Positions 43,445-52,335 of a stretch of 64,000 nt of DNA are shown piece by piece. How positions within the stretch are numbered: the stretch's first letter is position 1; every line of letters starts with the position of its first letter. The notes beneath the pieces were generated by a model. That model had not been told where the DNA came from, searched no databases, and was given only the letters and a program-made list of their open reading frames with translations. A program made the translations under genes and the position numbers. The stretch covers positions 33,631 through 97,630 of the forward strand of contig JALEZW010000055.1 of the NCBI GenBank assembly GCA_022772675.1, in the 5' to 3' direction. Source of the DNA: Agathobacter sp. GTDB lineage: Bacteria; Bacillota; Clostridia; Lachnospirales; Lachnospiraceae.

Positions 43445-44367
43445 AAAAAATAACAGATCGTGGAACTGGAAAGGCTTCCTGCTTTGCCGTGGCTTTTGCG
43501 GGGGCATTGTGGGGAACCAATGGATTTTTTATTAAAAATTTAGCAGCATTAGGAGTGGACAACAGCTGTATGGTGAGTTTCCTTCGATTTACATTTGCGG
43601 GCATCCTTATGGGGGTGCTCGTATTTGTACGTGAAGGGAAAAAGGCATTTGCAGTTAAGAAATGTACACTTTTTTGCTGTGCACTGCTTGGACTTTTGTG
43701 TCACGCGGTTTATAACGTACTTTATGCCCTTGGCTGTGAGACGGCAGGGATGGCACTGACAGCAGTTTTAGTGAATATGGCACCGGTTTTTACCCTGTTG
43801 TTTTCTGCAATAGTTTATAAAGAAAAAATGACCTTTCAAAAAATTATTGCTATTCTGATCAATGTAACCGGGTGTGTTTGCTGTGCTACAAATGGTCATT
43901 TTGATATAGAAAACATCTCAGTAACCGGTATACTAATTGGAGTTGGCGCGGCTGTTGTGTATTCGACTTCGGCAATTATCGGGAGGTATAGCAAGGAAGA
44001 AGTAAGCCCTTTTGTGGTCTGCTTTTATTGTTTCCTTTTTGCAGATCTCTTCCTGCTGCCCTTTACAAAATTCTGGGATGGTACGTTTCCGCTGAACTGG
44101 AAAGTGATGGGAGTTTCGATTGGTTATTCCCTGGTTCCTACATTACTTTCTTATGTGTTCTACTATGGAGGAATAAAGAAAATTACAGAGAGCAGCAAGG
44201 TTCCCGTTTTAACTTCTGTGGAGATGGTTGTTACTGTATTGATTGCAATGCTGGTGTTTCATGAGAAGATTGGTGTGGTCAGTCTTACAGGGGTTATTCT
44301 GGTTTTGTGTTCCATCATGCTGATGAATTTGAAAGGAATAGTTGAAAAAACAAAAGGTTTAGAGTAA
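43441..44367 (+). CDS. EamA/DMT family transporter
   Basis: 308-aa membrane protein with ten helices arranged as two EamA repeats (GALWGTNGFFIKNLAALGV at the start; GVAAVVYSTSAIIGRYSKEEVSP-like second half). ATGA overlap with the dehydrogenase gene shows co-translation. DMT transporters commonly export small metabolites, so a product-export role is plausible here. Confidence 0.9.
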   Translation: MKKITDRGTGKASCFAVAFAGALWGTNGFFIKNLAALGVDNSCMVSFLRFTFAGILMGVLVFVREGKKAFAVKKCTLFCCALLGLLCHAVYNVLYALGCETAGMALTAVLVNMAPVFTLLFSAIVYKEKMTFQKIIAILINVTGCVCCATNGHFDIENISVTGILIGVGAAVVYSTSAIIGRYSKEEVSPFVVCFYCFLFADLFLLPFTKFWDGTFPLNWKVMGVSIGYSLVPTLLSYVFYYGGIKKITESSKVPVLTSVEMVVTVLIAMLVFHEKIGVVSLTGVILVLCSIMLMNLKGIVEKTKGLE

Positions 44368-44370
44368 AAT

Positions 44371-44403
44371 AATCCTCAGTGTGCAAAGACAGTTTGGAGG
44401 ATT
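44371..44403 (+). promoter_or_regulatory. Hairpin covering the prfC ribosome site
   Basis: AATCCTC (44371-44377) pairs perfectly with GAGGATT (44397-44403), and the 3' arm contains the prfC Shine-Dalgarno GGAGG. Transcripts that include the gap after the EamA stop would mask the ribosome site. Confidence 0.45.
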
Positions 44404-44408
44404 TGTAA

Positions 44409-46001
44409 GTGAGTGATTTAAAGAAAGAGATAGAAAAAAGACGTACCTTTGCGATTATTTCCCACCCGGATGCAGGAAAGACAACACTGACAGAGAAGTT
44501 CCTGCTTTACGGAGGAGCCATTAACCAGGCGGGCTCCGTAAAGGGAAAGGCAACTGCAAAGCATGCCGTTTCCGACTGGATGGAAATTGAGAAGCAGAGA
44601 GGTATCTCTGTAACTTCTTCCGTGTTACAGTTTAATTATGATGGATACTGTATCAATATTCTGGATACACCGGGACATCAGGATTTCTCGGAGGATACTT
44701 ATCGTACTTTAATGGCGGCAGATTCCGCAGTCATGGTTATCGATGCCAGTAAGGGTGTGGAGGCGCAGACCCGTAAGCTGTTTAAAGTCTGCGTGATGCG
44801 TCATATTCCGATTTTTACTTTTATCAATAAGATGGATCGTGATGCAAATGATACCTTTGAACTTTTGGATGATATTGAAAATGAGCTGGGGATTGCTACC
44901 TGCCCTATCAACTGGCCCATAGGCTCAGGAAAGGAATTTAAGGGAGTCTATGACCGCCACAGCAGACAGGTCATGACTTTTTCTGACACCTTAAAGGGAA
45001 CAAGAGAGGGCTCGGAAAAAATCATCGATATGGACGACCCGGCATTGATTGATGAAATCGGTGCAGATAAAAAAGCAATATTGGACGAGGAGATTGAACT
45101 GCTGGACGGAGCCAGTGCAGAGTTTGATATTGACCTTGTTACAAAGGGAGAACTTTCTCCGGTATTTTTCGGTTCTGCTCTTACCAATTTCGGTGTGGAG
45201 ACTTTTTTGCAGCATTTTCTTAAGATGACCTATGCGCCCACAGCCAGAAAATCAGATCTTGGAATGATTGATCCGTTTCAGGAGGATTTTTCCGCATTCG
45301 TCTTTAAGATTCAGGCAAATATGAATAAGAATCACAGAGACCGGATTGCCTTTATGCGTATCTGTTCCGGAAAGTTCACGGCCGGAATGGAAGTGTTCCA
45401 TGTGCAGGGAAATAAAGAAATCAAGCTTTCCCAGCCCCAGCAGATGATGGCAGATGAGAGAAAGATGGTAGAGGAAGCCTATGCAGGCGATATTATTGGA
45501 ATTTTTGATCCGGGGATTTTCTCTATTGGAGATACGCTGACTACAGCGAAGGACAAGTTTCAGTTTGAGGGAATTCCCACCTTTGCACCGGAGCATTTTG
45601 CCAGAGTAAGGCTTGTAGATTCTATGAAGCGGAAACAGTTCGTGAAGGGTGTAACCCAGATTGCACAGGAAGGTGCTATTCAGATTTTCCAGGAATATAA
45701 AGGCGGCATGGAAGAGATAATAGTAGGTGTAGTGGGTGTTTTACAGTTTGATGTATTGAAATTCAGACTGGAAAACGAGTATAATGTAGAAATCCGGTTG
45801 GAGAACCTTCCCTATGAGCATATCCGCTGGATCGAAAATAAAGATGAGGTGGATGTGGATGCACTGACAGGAACCTCAGATATGAAGAAGGTGATTGACA
45901 TGAAAGGCAACCCGCTACTTTTATTTGTCAATTCCTGGAGCGTTGGAATGACGCTGGAACGTAATGAGGGGCTTGTACTGGCAGAATTCGGTAAAAACTG
46001 A
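44409..46001 (+). CDS. prfC: Peptide chain release factor 3
   Basis: Translational GTPase that recycles RF1/RF2. 530 aa with GTG start. G1 is SHPDAGKTTLTEK, G3 DTPGHQDFSEDT, G4 NKMDRD. The order GTPase domain, beta-barrel domains and C-terminal III domain (YNVEIRLENLPYEHIRWI) is standard. The gene stands apart from the upstream module by a short hairpin-containing gap. Confidence 0.97.
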   Translation: MSDLKKEIEKRRTFAIISHPDAGKTTLTEKFLLYGGAINQAGSVKGKATAKHAVSDWMEIEKQRGISVTSSVLQFNYDGYCINILDTPGHQDFSEDTYRTLMAADSAVMVIDASKGVEAQTRKLFKVCVMRHIPIFTFINKMDRDANDTFELLDDIENELGIATCPINWPIGSGKEFKGVYDRHSRQVMTFSDTLKGTREGSEKIIDMDDPALIDEIGADKKAILDEEIELLDGASAEFDIDLVTKGELSPVFFGSALTNFGVETFLQHFLKMTYAPTARKSDLGMIDPFQEDFSAFVFKIQANMNKNHRDRIAFMRICSGKFTAGMEVFHVQGNKEIKLSQPQQMMADERKMVEEAYAGDIIGIFDPGIFSIGDTLTTAKDKFQFEGIPTFAPEHFARVRLVDSMKRKQFVKGVTQIAQEGAIQIFQEYKGGMEEIIVGVVGVLQFDVLKFRLENEYNVEIRLENLPYEHIRWIENKDEVDVDALTGTSDMKKVIDMKGNPLLLFVNSWSVGMTLERNEGLVLAEFGKN

Positions 46002-46064
46002 CGGTAATGAATAAACTTCATTATATGATTGAGACTGTTACATGATGGATAAGGAGGATAAAAA

Positions 46065-46391
46065 ATGGGAGTTGTAACATTAACAAAGGACAATTTTGAA
46101 CAGGAGGTTCTGGCAGCAAAGGTGCCGGTTCTGATTGATTTCTGGGCAACCTGGTGCGGACCATGCCAGATGCAGTCTCCAATTGTGGATGCGGTGGCAG
46201 AATCTTTAGGGGATAAGGTGAAAGTCTGTAAGGCAAATGTGGACGAGCAGCCTCAGCTGGCATTAAATTATCAGATTGTCAGCATTCCTACACTGGTCTT
46301 TATGAAAGATGGTATGTTCCAGAAGAAGATGGTGGGACTGCAGACCCAGAGTACCATTGAAGATTATCTGAAAACTCTTCTTGACGCATAG
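46065..46391 (+). CDS. trxA: Thioredoxin
   Basis: 108-aa cytoplasmic thiol-disulfide oxidoreductase with active site WATWCGPCQMQSP (about residues 27-39) and the cis-proline loop VSIPTLVFMKDG. No signal peptide. AAGGAGG ribosome site; own terminator, so probably a single-gene unit. Confidence 0.95.
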   Translation: MGVVTLTKDNFEQEVLAAKVPVLIDFWATWCGPCQMQSPIVDAVAESLGDKVKVCKANVDEQPQLALNYQIVSIPTLVFMKDGMFQKKMVGLQTQSTIEDYLKTLLDA

Positions 46392-46410
46392 TATTTTCAC
46401 AGGTATAATA

Positions 46411-46446
46411 AAAGACAGCTGCAGAGTGCGGCTGTCTTTATTTTTT
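46411..46446 (+). terminator. Terminator after trxA
   Basis: AAAGACAGC and GCTGTCTTT pair perfectly around an 11-base loop, followed by ATTTTTT. Confidence 0.9.
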
Positions 46447-46477
46447 CCGATTTTGATTCCCAATTTTAAAAATTACA

Positions 46478-46533
46478 TTGACAAAGAAAACAAAATATAC
46501 TACTATTAGAACATAGAAACGAACATAAGTTCG
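46478..46533 (+). promoter_or_regulatory. recA promoter with LexA (SOS) box
   Basis: TTGACA and TACTAT with 17-base spacing, then a perfect Gram-positive LexA/DinR palindrome CGAAC-ATAA-GTTCG at 46520-46533, just after the expected transcript start. RecA should be SOS induced. Confidence 0.9.
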
Positions 46534-46550
46534 TACAGAAGGAGATTATT

Positions 46551-47621
46551 ATGGCTAAGGACGATAAATTAAAGGCATTGGATGCTGCCATTGCGCAGAT
46601 TGAGAAGCAGTATGGCAAGGGTTCTGTAATGAAGCTGGGTGACAATTCCAAGAATATGAATGTGGAGACGGTTCCCACCGGATCTTTGAGTCTTGACATT
46701 GCACTTGGACTCGGCGGGCTCCCGAAGGGACGTATTATTGAGATATATGGACCAGAGTCCAGTGGTAAGACAACCGTTGCCCTTCACTGTGTGGCAGAAG
46801 TGCAGAAGAGAGGTGGAATTGCTGGCTTTATTGACGCTGAACATGCTCTGGATCCGGTTTATGCCAGAAATATCGGGGTTGATATTGATAACCTCTATAT
46901 TTCCCAGCCGGATTGCGGTGAGCAGGCACTGGAGATTACGGAGACGATGGTGCGTTCCGGTGCGGTGGATATTGTAATTGTGGATTCCGTGGCTGCTCTT
47001 GTGCCGAAGGCGGAGATTGATGGCGAGATGGGAGATTCCCACGTGGGCTTACAGGCACGTCTGATGAGCCAGGCGCTTCGGAAACTGACCGGTGTTGTCA
47101 GTAAGACCAACTGCATTGTTATTTTTATCAACCAGCTTCGTGAGAAGGTGGGCGTGATGTTTGGAAATCCGGAGACAACAACCGGTGGTCGTGCACTTAA
47201 ATTCTATGCCTCCGTGCGCCTGGATGTGCGTCGGGTGGAGGCTTTGAAGCAGGCGGGAGAGGTAGTTGGAAACCATACCCGGGTGAAAGTGGTAAAGAAT
47301 AAAGTGGCTCCGCCATTTAAGGAGGCAGAGTTTGATATCATGTTCGGAAAGGGAATTTCCAAGGAGGGCGATATCCTGGATCTTGCGGCGAATGTGGGAA
47401 TCATCAGCAAATCCGGAGCATGGTATGCTTATGAAGGCGATAAAATTGGCCAGGGTCGTGAGAATGCAAAGAATTACCTGCGGGAGAATCCGGAGTTCTG
47501 CAAAATGATTGAGGATCAGGTGCGTGAGCATTATTTTACGCAGGATGAGGATACAGGGACAGAAGATGTACCGGCAGCAGAGACTGATAAGGCTATGGAA
47601 GAGCCGGAAAAAGAGAATTGA
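46551..47621 (+). CDS. recA: Recombinase RecA
   Basis: Strand-exchange ATPase and LexA co-protease, 356 aa. Walker [14 protein letters not shown], the [16 protein letters not shown] loop region, [10 protein letters not shown] and [28 protein letters not shown] are intact. Acidic C-terminal tail. LexA box upstream; recX follows after 3 bp. Confidence 0.99.
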   Translation: MAKDDKLKALDAAIAQIEKQYGKGSVMKLGDNSKNMNVETVPTGSLSLDIALGLGGLPKGRIIEIYGPESSGKTTVALHCVAEVQKRGGIAGFIDAEHALDPVYARNIGVDIDNLYISQPDCGEQALEITETMVRSGAVDIVIVDSVAALVPKAEIDGEMGDSHVGLQARLMSQALRKLTGVVSKTNCIVIFINQLREKVGVMFGNPETTTGGRALKFYASVRLDVRRVEALKQAGEVVGNHTRVKVVKNKVAPPFKEAEFDIMFGKGISKEGDILDLAANVGIISKSGAWYAYEGDKIGQGRENAKNYLRENPEFCKMIEDQVREHYFTQDEDTGTEDVPAAETDKAMEEPEKEN

Positions 47622-47624
47622 TTT

Positions 47625-48227
47625 ATGGTAACCGTGACAGAATGCATTCCCCTTGGAAAGGGAAGAATCCGCTATCATATGGATGATGGTACGGAGTTTG
47701 TTTTATACAGGGGCGAGGCAAAAAAATACCGTCTGGGTGAGGGGGCAGAGCTTTCTGATAACGAGTATGGGGAATTACTATATGATGTTGTGGGAAAACG
47801 TGCAAAGAAGCGGGCACTTCATCTGTTAGAGAAGATGGACCGGACAGAAAGACAGCTCCGTGATAAGTTAAGACAGGGCGGGTATCCTCCTGTGTGCGTA
47901 GATCTTGCATTAGAGTATGTGATTTCCTATCACTACGTGGATGATTACCGGTATGCCTGTAACTTTATCAGGTGTTCACAGGAACGTATGAGCCGCCAGC
48001 AGATGAAACAGAAGCTGATGGGAAAGGGCGTGGATAGAGAAAAGATTGAACAGGCATTATTGGAAAACTGTGAGACAGATGAAAATGACCAGATTATAAA
48101 ACTCCTGGAGAAAAGGAACTTTGTACCGGGAAAATCCGATCAGAAAGAATTTCAAAGGACTTACCAGTATTTGATGCGTCGTGGTTTTCACAGCAGTGAT
48201 GTTCTCCGTGCAATGAAAGCAGTGTAG
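47625..48227 (+). CDS. recX: Regulatory protein RecX
   Basis: 200-aa modulator of RecA filaments made of tandem three-helix repeats: ALHLLEKMDRTERQLRDKLRQGGYP, YVDDYRYACNFIRC, MSRQQMKQKLMGKGVD and the final YQYLMRRGFHSSDVLRAMKAV. Located directly after recA with 3-bp spacing. Confidence 0.93.
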   Translation: MVTVTECIPLGKGRIRYHMDDGTEFVLYRGEAKKYRLGEGAELSDNEYGELLYDVVGKRAKKRALHLLEKMDRTERQLRDKLRQGGYPPVCVDLALEYVISYHYVDDYRYACNFIRCSQERMSRQQMKQKLMGKGVDREKIEQALLENCETDENDQIIKLLEKRNFVPGKSDQKEFQRTYQYLMRRGFHSSDVLRAMKAV

Positions 48228-48294
48228 CGTGAATGGCAGTGTGCCCACGGCTCCGGCTCCATGTGTTAATCCGTCTAAAAATATGCGGTATTGC

Positions 48295-48323
48295 TTGACA
48301 ATTTTGAGCAAAAAGGATAAAAT
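48295..48323 (+). promoter_or_regulatory. Sigma-A promoter for rny
   Basis: TTGACA and TAAAAT with 17-base spacing in the 179-bp gap after recX; the leader is about 75 bases. Confidence 0.6.
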
Positions 48324-48393
48324 TAGTATGTTGTAGAATTATGACATGAAAAGTTTATATCTTTTTGTTATATGTACAATGAAAATTTAATAA

Positions 48394-48406
48394 AGGAGGT
48401 GCTCCT
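48394..48406 (+). promoter_or_regulatory. Tight hairpin over the rny ribosome site
   Basis: AGGAG and CTCCT flank a 3-base loop; the 5' arm is the Shine-Dalgarno and the 3' arm abuts the GTG start codon. Confidence 0.4.
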
Positions 48407-49954
48407 GTGCTACAGGTAATTATTGCTGTTGTTATCACACTTATAATTACTTCTGTTGCGGTATGGTTTATCTCATCTGAATATCACAAGAAGGTCGCAA
48501 GTACCAAGATTGGAAATGCAGAAGAGCAGGCCAGAGGAATCATCGACGAGGCAGTGAAGGCAGCCGAGGATAAGAAGCGCGAAGCTATGCTTGAGATTAA
48601 GGAAGAGACCATTCGGTCGAAGAATGAGCTCGACAGGGAAATCAAAGAGCGTAGAAATGAGATTCAGCGTAACGAACGTCGGATTGTTCAGAAGGAAGAA
48701 AATCTGGATAAGAAGCTGGAGGCAATCGAAAAACGCGAGATTGGTTTCCGTGCCAAGGAAGAGGATTTGAAGAAGCAGAAGGTTGAGATAGCAAAGCTCA
48801 ACGAACAGCGAGTGCAGGAACTGGAGAGAATCTCCGGGTTAACCTCTGAACAGGCAAAAGAATACCTTTTAAAGACCGTGGAAGAAGATGTAAAGCTTGA
48901 TACGGCGAAAATGATCAAAGAGATGGAAGCGCAGGCAAAGGAAGAAGTCAACAAGAAGGCAAAGGAATATGTTGTCACTGCTATTCAGAAATGTGCTGCG
49001 GATCATGTTGCTGAATCGACAATCTCTGTTGTACAGCTTCCAAGTGATGAGATGAAAGGACGTATCATCGGACGTGAAGGCCGGAATATCCGTACTTTAG
49101 AGACGATGACAGGTGTTGATTTAATTATTGATGATACACCGGAGGCTGTCATTTTATCAAGTTTTGATCCGATTCGGAGAGAAGTTGCAAGAATTGCTCT
49201 TGAGAAATTAATCGTGGATGGACGTATTCATCCGGCACGTATCGAGGAAATGGTGGAGAAGGCTCAGAAGGAAGTGGAGACAATGATTCGTGAGGAAGGC
49301 GAGGCTGCCGTCCTTGAAGTTGGAATTCATGGAATCCATCCGGAGCTTGTCAGACTTTTAGGTAAGATGAAGTATCGTACCAGTTATGGTCAGAATGCAT
49401 TGAAGCATTCCATTGAGGTTGCACAGCTTTCAGGACTGCTCGCTGCGGAGATTGGCGAGGATGTCCGGATTGCAAAGCGTGCCGGTTTGCTGCATGATAT
49501 TGGTAAAGCAGTTGACCACGATATGGAAGGCTCCCATATTCAGCTGGGCGTAGAGCTCTGCAGAAAGTATAAGGAATCGCCGCTTGTAATCAATGCAGTT
49601 GAGGCACATCATGGCGATGTAGAGCCGGAAAGTCTTATTGCATGTCTTGTTCAGGCTGCAGATACCATCAGTGCAGCTCGTCCGGGTGCGAGAAAAGAGA
49701 CATTGGAAACATATTCAAACCGCTTGCAGCAGCTTGAAGAAATTACAAATGGTTATAAGGGTGTTGAGAAATCTTTTGCAGTTCAGGCAGGTCGTGAGAT
49801 TCGTATTATGGTCGTTCCTGAGCAGATTAGCGATGCAGACATGGTTCTTCTTGCCAGAGATATTTCAAAACAGATTGAGGCAGAACTTGAGTATCCGGGT
49901 CAGATTAAAGTTAATGTGATCAGGGAGTCGCGTGTCGTGGATTATGCCAAGTAA
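48407..49954 (+). CDS. rny: Ribonuclease Y
   Basis: Membrane-anchored endoribonuclease central to mRNA decay, 515 aa, GTG start. N-terminal helix ([18 protein letters not shown]), long coiled coil (about residues 30-190), KH domain ([22 protein letters not shown]) and HD domain with the catalytic [15 protein letters not shown] motif. C-terminal segment normal. Followed by a terminator. Confidence 0.98.
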   Translation: MLQVIIAVVITLIITSVAVWFISSEYHKKVASTKIGNAEEQARGIIDEAVKAAEDKKREAMLEIKEETIRSKNELDREIKERRNEIQRNERRIVQKEENLDKKLEAIEKREIGFRAKEEDLKKQKVEIAKLNEQRVQELERISGLTSEQAKEYLLKTVEEDVKLDTAKMIKEMEAQAKEEVNKKAKEYVVTAIQKCAADHVAESTISVVQLPSDEMKGRIIGREGRNIRTLETMTGVDLIIDDTPEAVILSSFDPIRREVARIALEKLIVDGRIHPARIEEMVEKAQKEVETMIREEGEAAVLEVGIHGIHPELVRLLGKMKYRTSYGQNALKHSIEVAQLSGLLAAEIGEDVRIAKRAGLLHDIGKAVDHDMEGSHIQLGVELCRKYKESPLVINAVEAHHGDVEPESLIACLVQAADTISAARPGARKETLETYSNRLQQLEEITNGYKGVEKSFAVQAGREIRIMVVPEQISDADMVLLARDISKQIEAELEYPGQIKVNVIRESRVVDYAK

Positions 49955-49974
49955 ATTTTAGATTAACAAACTTT

Positions 49975-50025
49975 AAGGAAAGTATTGTAAAACATCGTGT
50001 TTTTGATACTTTCCTTATTTTTTTT
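49975..50025 (+). terminator. Terminator after rny
   Basis: AAGGAAAGTAT and ATACTTTCCTT form a perfect 11-bp stem followed by ATTTTTTTT. Confidence 0.92.
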
Positions 50026-50058
50026 GAATGTTATATGGTGTCCCATAAATAAAGAAGT

Positions 50059-50208
50059 TTAACAATCCTTACGTTCAATTAAATTGGCAAGCATATCGCT
50101 TAGAACTACAAGGTCGGAGGAGAGGATGGCAAGCTCCTCCTCAGACAGACATTCAGAAACCTGGCAGGCAATGGCAGATAAATAAAGCAGGTTACTACAA
50201 TTATTCAT
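50059..50208 (-). CDS. Small cysteine-containing protein (49 aa), DUF6774-like
   Basis: Too short for the ORF track. Minus-strand ATG at 50208 preceded by AGAGGTTT, stop TAA at 50059. Product begins MNNCSNLLYLSAIACQVSEC and continues with the helical LSEEELAILSSDLVVLSDMLANLI, cysteines at 4, 15, 20 and 49. The pattern (MNNC..., a cysteine-bearing first helix, then D/EELALL...LGDTLA-type second helix) resembles small Lachnospiraceae proteins grouped as DUF6774, from memory. Function unknown. It reads toward the rny terminator. Confidence 0.6.
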   Translation of the reverse strand: MNNCSNLLYLSAIACQVSECLSEEELAILSSDLVVLSDMLANLIERKDC

Positions 50209-50310
50209 AAACCTCTGTTACAACTGTTCATAAGATATTACACAGCTGTGTTGTGATGGAAGTTACTATTATTATATGCAATATGATAGAAGGTGTGACG
50301 AAGTCGAGTA

Positions 50311-50826
50311 TCAGGAGGAATTTGATTCCGGATTTATGAAAAGTCCAATATCCGGAGGAGTGTAAGTAAAAATAAAAAAGCAGAGTGTGAACAAAAAGAC
50401 AACCGTCCACAAAATAGCCGAAACAAAGAAATAACTGCAGGATAGCGTGAGTTTATAAATCACAAGGAATGCAAGCAAAACACTGATGATAAAAACGGCA
50501 ATATCCGCTGGCAAAAAATTCTGACCTATGATACCGGAATACGTATAAAATATAACCGGGATCAGTAAGCTGCCCGTAAGTATTCCGGCAGGCAGGGCAG
50601 ATAAAATGCAGGGATATTCCTGCTGCAGCCTCTGTTTCATAAAGATTCCATAGACAAGCATCGGGAAAAATACAAGCTTCATATGTTCCCAGGTGGATTC
50701 ATTCACCGGAAAGAATAGACCAAGGAATGTGTTATTGCCGGACCATTCATATACGAAATGAGAAAGTGTACCGAAGACAAGTACAAACAGGATGCCTCCG
50801 AGGATGTAATATTTTAATCGTTTCAT
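50311..50826 (-). CDS. DUF6512-like membrane protein
   Basis: 171 aa from the Met of MKRLKYYILGG (50826); the 185-aa track version adds residues not expected for the family, and neither start has a strong ribosome site. Six predicted helices. The loop after helix 1 (HFVYEWSGNNTFLGLFFPVNESTWEHMKL) is highly characteristic of a small family of unknown function in Firmicutes. Runs convergent to rny and divergent from the NUDIX gene. Confidence 0.75.
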   Translation of the reverse strand: MKRLKYYILGGILFVLVFGTLSHFVYEWSGNNTFLGLFFPVNESTWEHMKLVFFPMLVYGIFMKQRLQQEYPCILSALPAGILTGSLLIPVIFYTYSGIIGQNFLPADIAVFIISVLLAFLVIYKLTLSCSYFFVSAILWTVVFLFTLCFFIFTYTPPDIGLFINPESNSS

Positions 50827-50960
50827 AATATCAGGATATGAAAAAAGGGAAAAAGTTATACGGACCAATAAGCATATTGAGAAAAAACAGCAGATATGGT
50901 ATGGTATCAGTAAAGCGTAAAAAATTCACAAGTGAATGACAACAGAAAAGGAAGGTTAGT

Positions 50961-51524
50961 ATGGTTGAACATGTAAAGCGATTAAATCGTGAACTGGTTT
51001 ATAAAGGAACGATTCTTGACTATTACAAAGATACAATAGAACTGCCGGATGGAAACACAGAGGAGTGGGATTTTGTATCTCACCGAATGGGTGCAGCTGC
51101 GATTCTTCCGGTGCTTCCAGATGGCAGGATTGTGATGGTACGTCAGTATCGGAATGCAATCGATAGGGAGACACTGGAAATCCCGGCTGGATGCCGCGAC
51201 AGCAGGACGGAGGATACAGCAGTCTGTGCTGAACGGGAGATGGAAGAGGAGACCGGCTATCGCAGCACACATGTAAAGCATCTTCTTTCTTTACGGACTA
51301 CGGTGGCATTTTGTGATGAGTTTGTAGATGTTTATGTTGCAACAGAGTTAGAACCCTGTACCCGCCATCTGGATGAAGCAGAGTCCATTGATGTGGAGAT
51401 TTATACCTTGGAGGAACTCTGCAGCATGATTTATCAGGGGAAGATTCAGGATGGAAAAACAATCGCGGCTATTATGGCGTATGCGTCAGCTGTAAGAGGC
51501 GGACTTGGAGAAACAGGCGAATGA
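50961..51524 (+). CDS. nudF: NUDIX hydrolase (ADP-ribose pyrophosphatase type)
   Basis: 187 aa. The NUDIX box is PAGCRDSRTEDTAVCAEREMEEETGY, with the catalytic REMEEETG core and one residue more than usual before the first glutamate. The preceding MGAAAILPVLPDGRIVMVRQYRNAIDRETLEIPAG fits the ADP-ribose/YqkG group. In Bacillus this gene also neighbours spoIIM, supporting the call. AAGGAAGG ribosome site. Confidence 0.9.
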   Translation: MVEHVKRLNRELVYKGTILDYYKDTIELPDGNTEEWDFVSHRMGAAAILPVLPDGRIVMVRQYRNAIDRETLEIPAGCRDSRTEDTAVCAEREMEEETGYRSTHVKHLLSLRTTVAFCDEFVDVYVATELEPCTRHLDEAESIDVEIYTLEELCSMIYQGKIQDGKTIAAIMAYASAVRGGLGETGE

Positions 51525-51597
51525 TATCATGATACAAAATGGAATAAAAAAGGCGGACAGGGAATAGATTACATAGAAAAGAGTTTCCGGTTGGATT

Positions 51598-52143
51598 ATG
51601 AAAAAAGAAATTGCTGTTGGAACCTGTTTTGTTATTGCAGGAATTTTATGTACCTGCCTGTTTGGATATTCCTATTTTACAACCTATGGTTTTTTAAATG
51701 CCTATCATATGAATGCCTTTGCCAGTTCCCAGACGGATTTTGTTACACTGCTTGGGAATATTGTCTGGGAGCGGGGAAAACTTATGTTGTTCCTTGCCAT
51801 TTTATCTCTTACTGCATTAAAACCGGTGATGCCCCTCATTCTGCGGTGTCTTATCTGCTTTACCTGTGGAATCTTCCTGGCGGCCTGTGTGATGAATATG
51901 GGGTGGCTGGGAATCGTTTTTTTTCTTGTATCATGGTTTCCCCATGGGATGTTTTATATAGCAGGGATTGTATTACTTTTGCATGTGGACGTGCACCGTT
52001 TTTATAACCGAAGAAATCCGGTTGTGAAAAAGACGGCATTCTATATGGGAATCATAGTGCTGGTGCTTGCTGGATGTATGCTGGAGGCATCGGTTGGGAC
52101 GAAACTTTTGAAGATGGTAGCGAATGCTGTGAGAATTTCGTGA
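51598..52143 (+). CDS. spoIIM: Stage II sporulation protein M-like membrane protein
   Basis: 181-aa membrane protein with five or six helices. Size, hydrophobic pattern and position next to nudF match SpoIIM, part of the SpoIID-P-M engulfment machine that degrades septal peptidoglycan. Conserved motifs are weak (FLVSWFPHGMFYIAGIVLL is reminiscent of the SpoIIM/DUF95 core), so this is a context-supported call. Confidence 0.7.
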   Translation: MKKEIAVGTCFVIAGILCTCLFGYSYFTTYGFLNAYHMNAFASSQTDFVTLLGNIVWERGKLMLFLAILSLTALKPVMPLILRCLICFTCGIFLAACVMNMGWLGIVFFLVSWFPHGMFYIAGIVLLLHVDVHRFYNRRNPVVKKTAFYMGIIVLVLAGCMLEASVGTKLLKMVANAVRIS

Positions 52144-52209
52144 ATAACATTTGAAAATGGCAGAGAATGCTGTTTGGGAAATGTGAGGGGAGGACCTGAA
52201 TAGTTAAAT

Positions 52210-52273
52210 AAAAAAGATCAGCTGGCCGGAAGACTCCTGTCTCAAGATGTCATTCCGTCTGGCTGACCTTTTT
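52210..52273. terminator. Bidirectional terminator between spoIIM and the DAHP synthase gene
   Basis: A 16-position stem with two mismatches (GATCAGCTGGCCGGAA against TTCCGTCTGGCTGACC) has A-run before and T-run after, so it can end transcription from both converging genes. Confidence 0.8.
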
Positions 52274-52335
52274 ACTGTTGTATGGAGCAGCTATTTAAAA
52301 ACTGTCTGAACGTTTAACATGTATTTATTTTGCAT

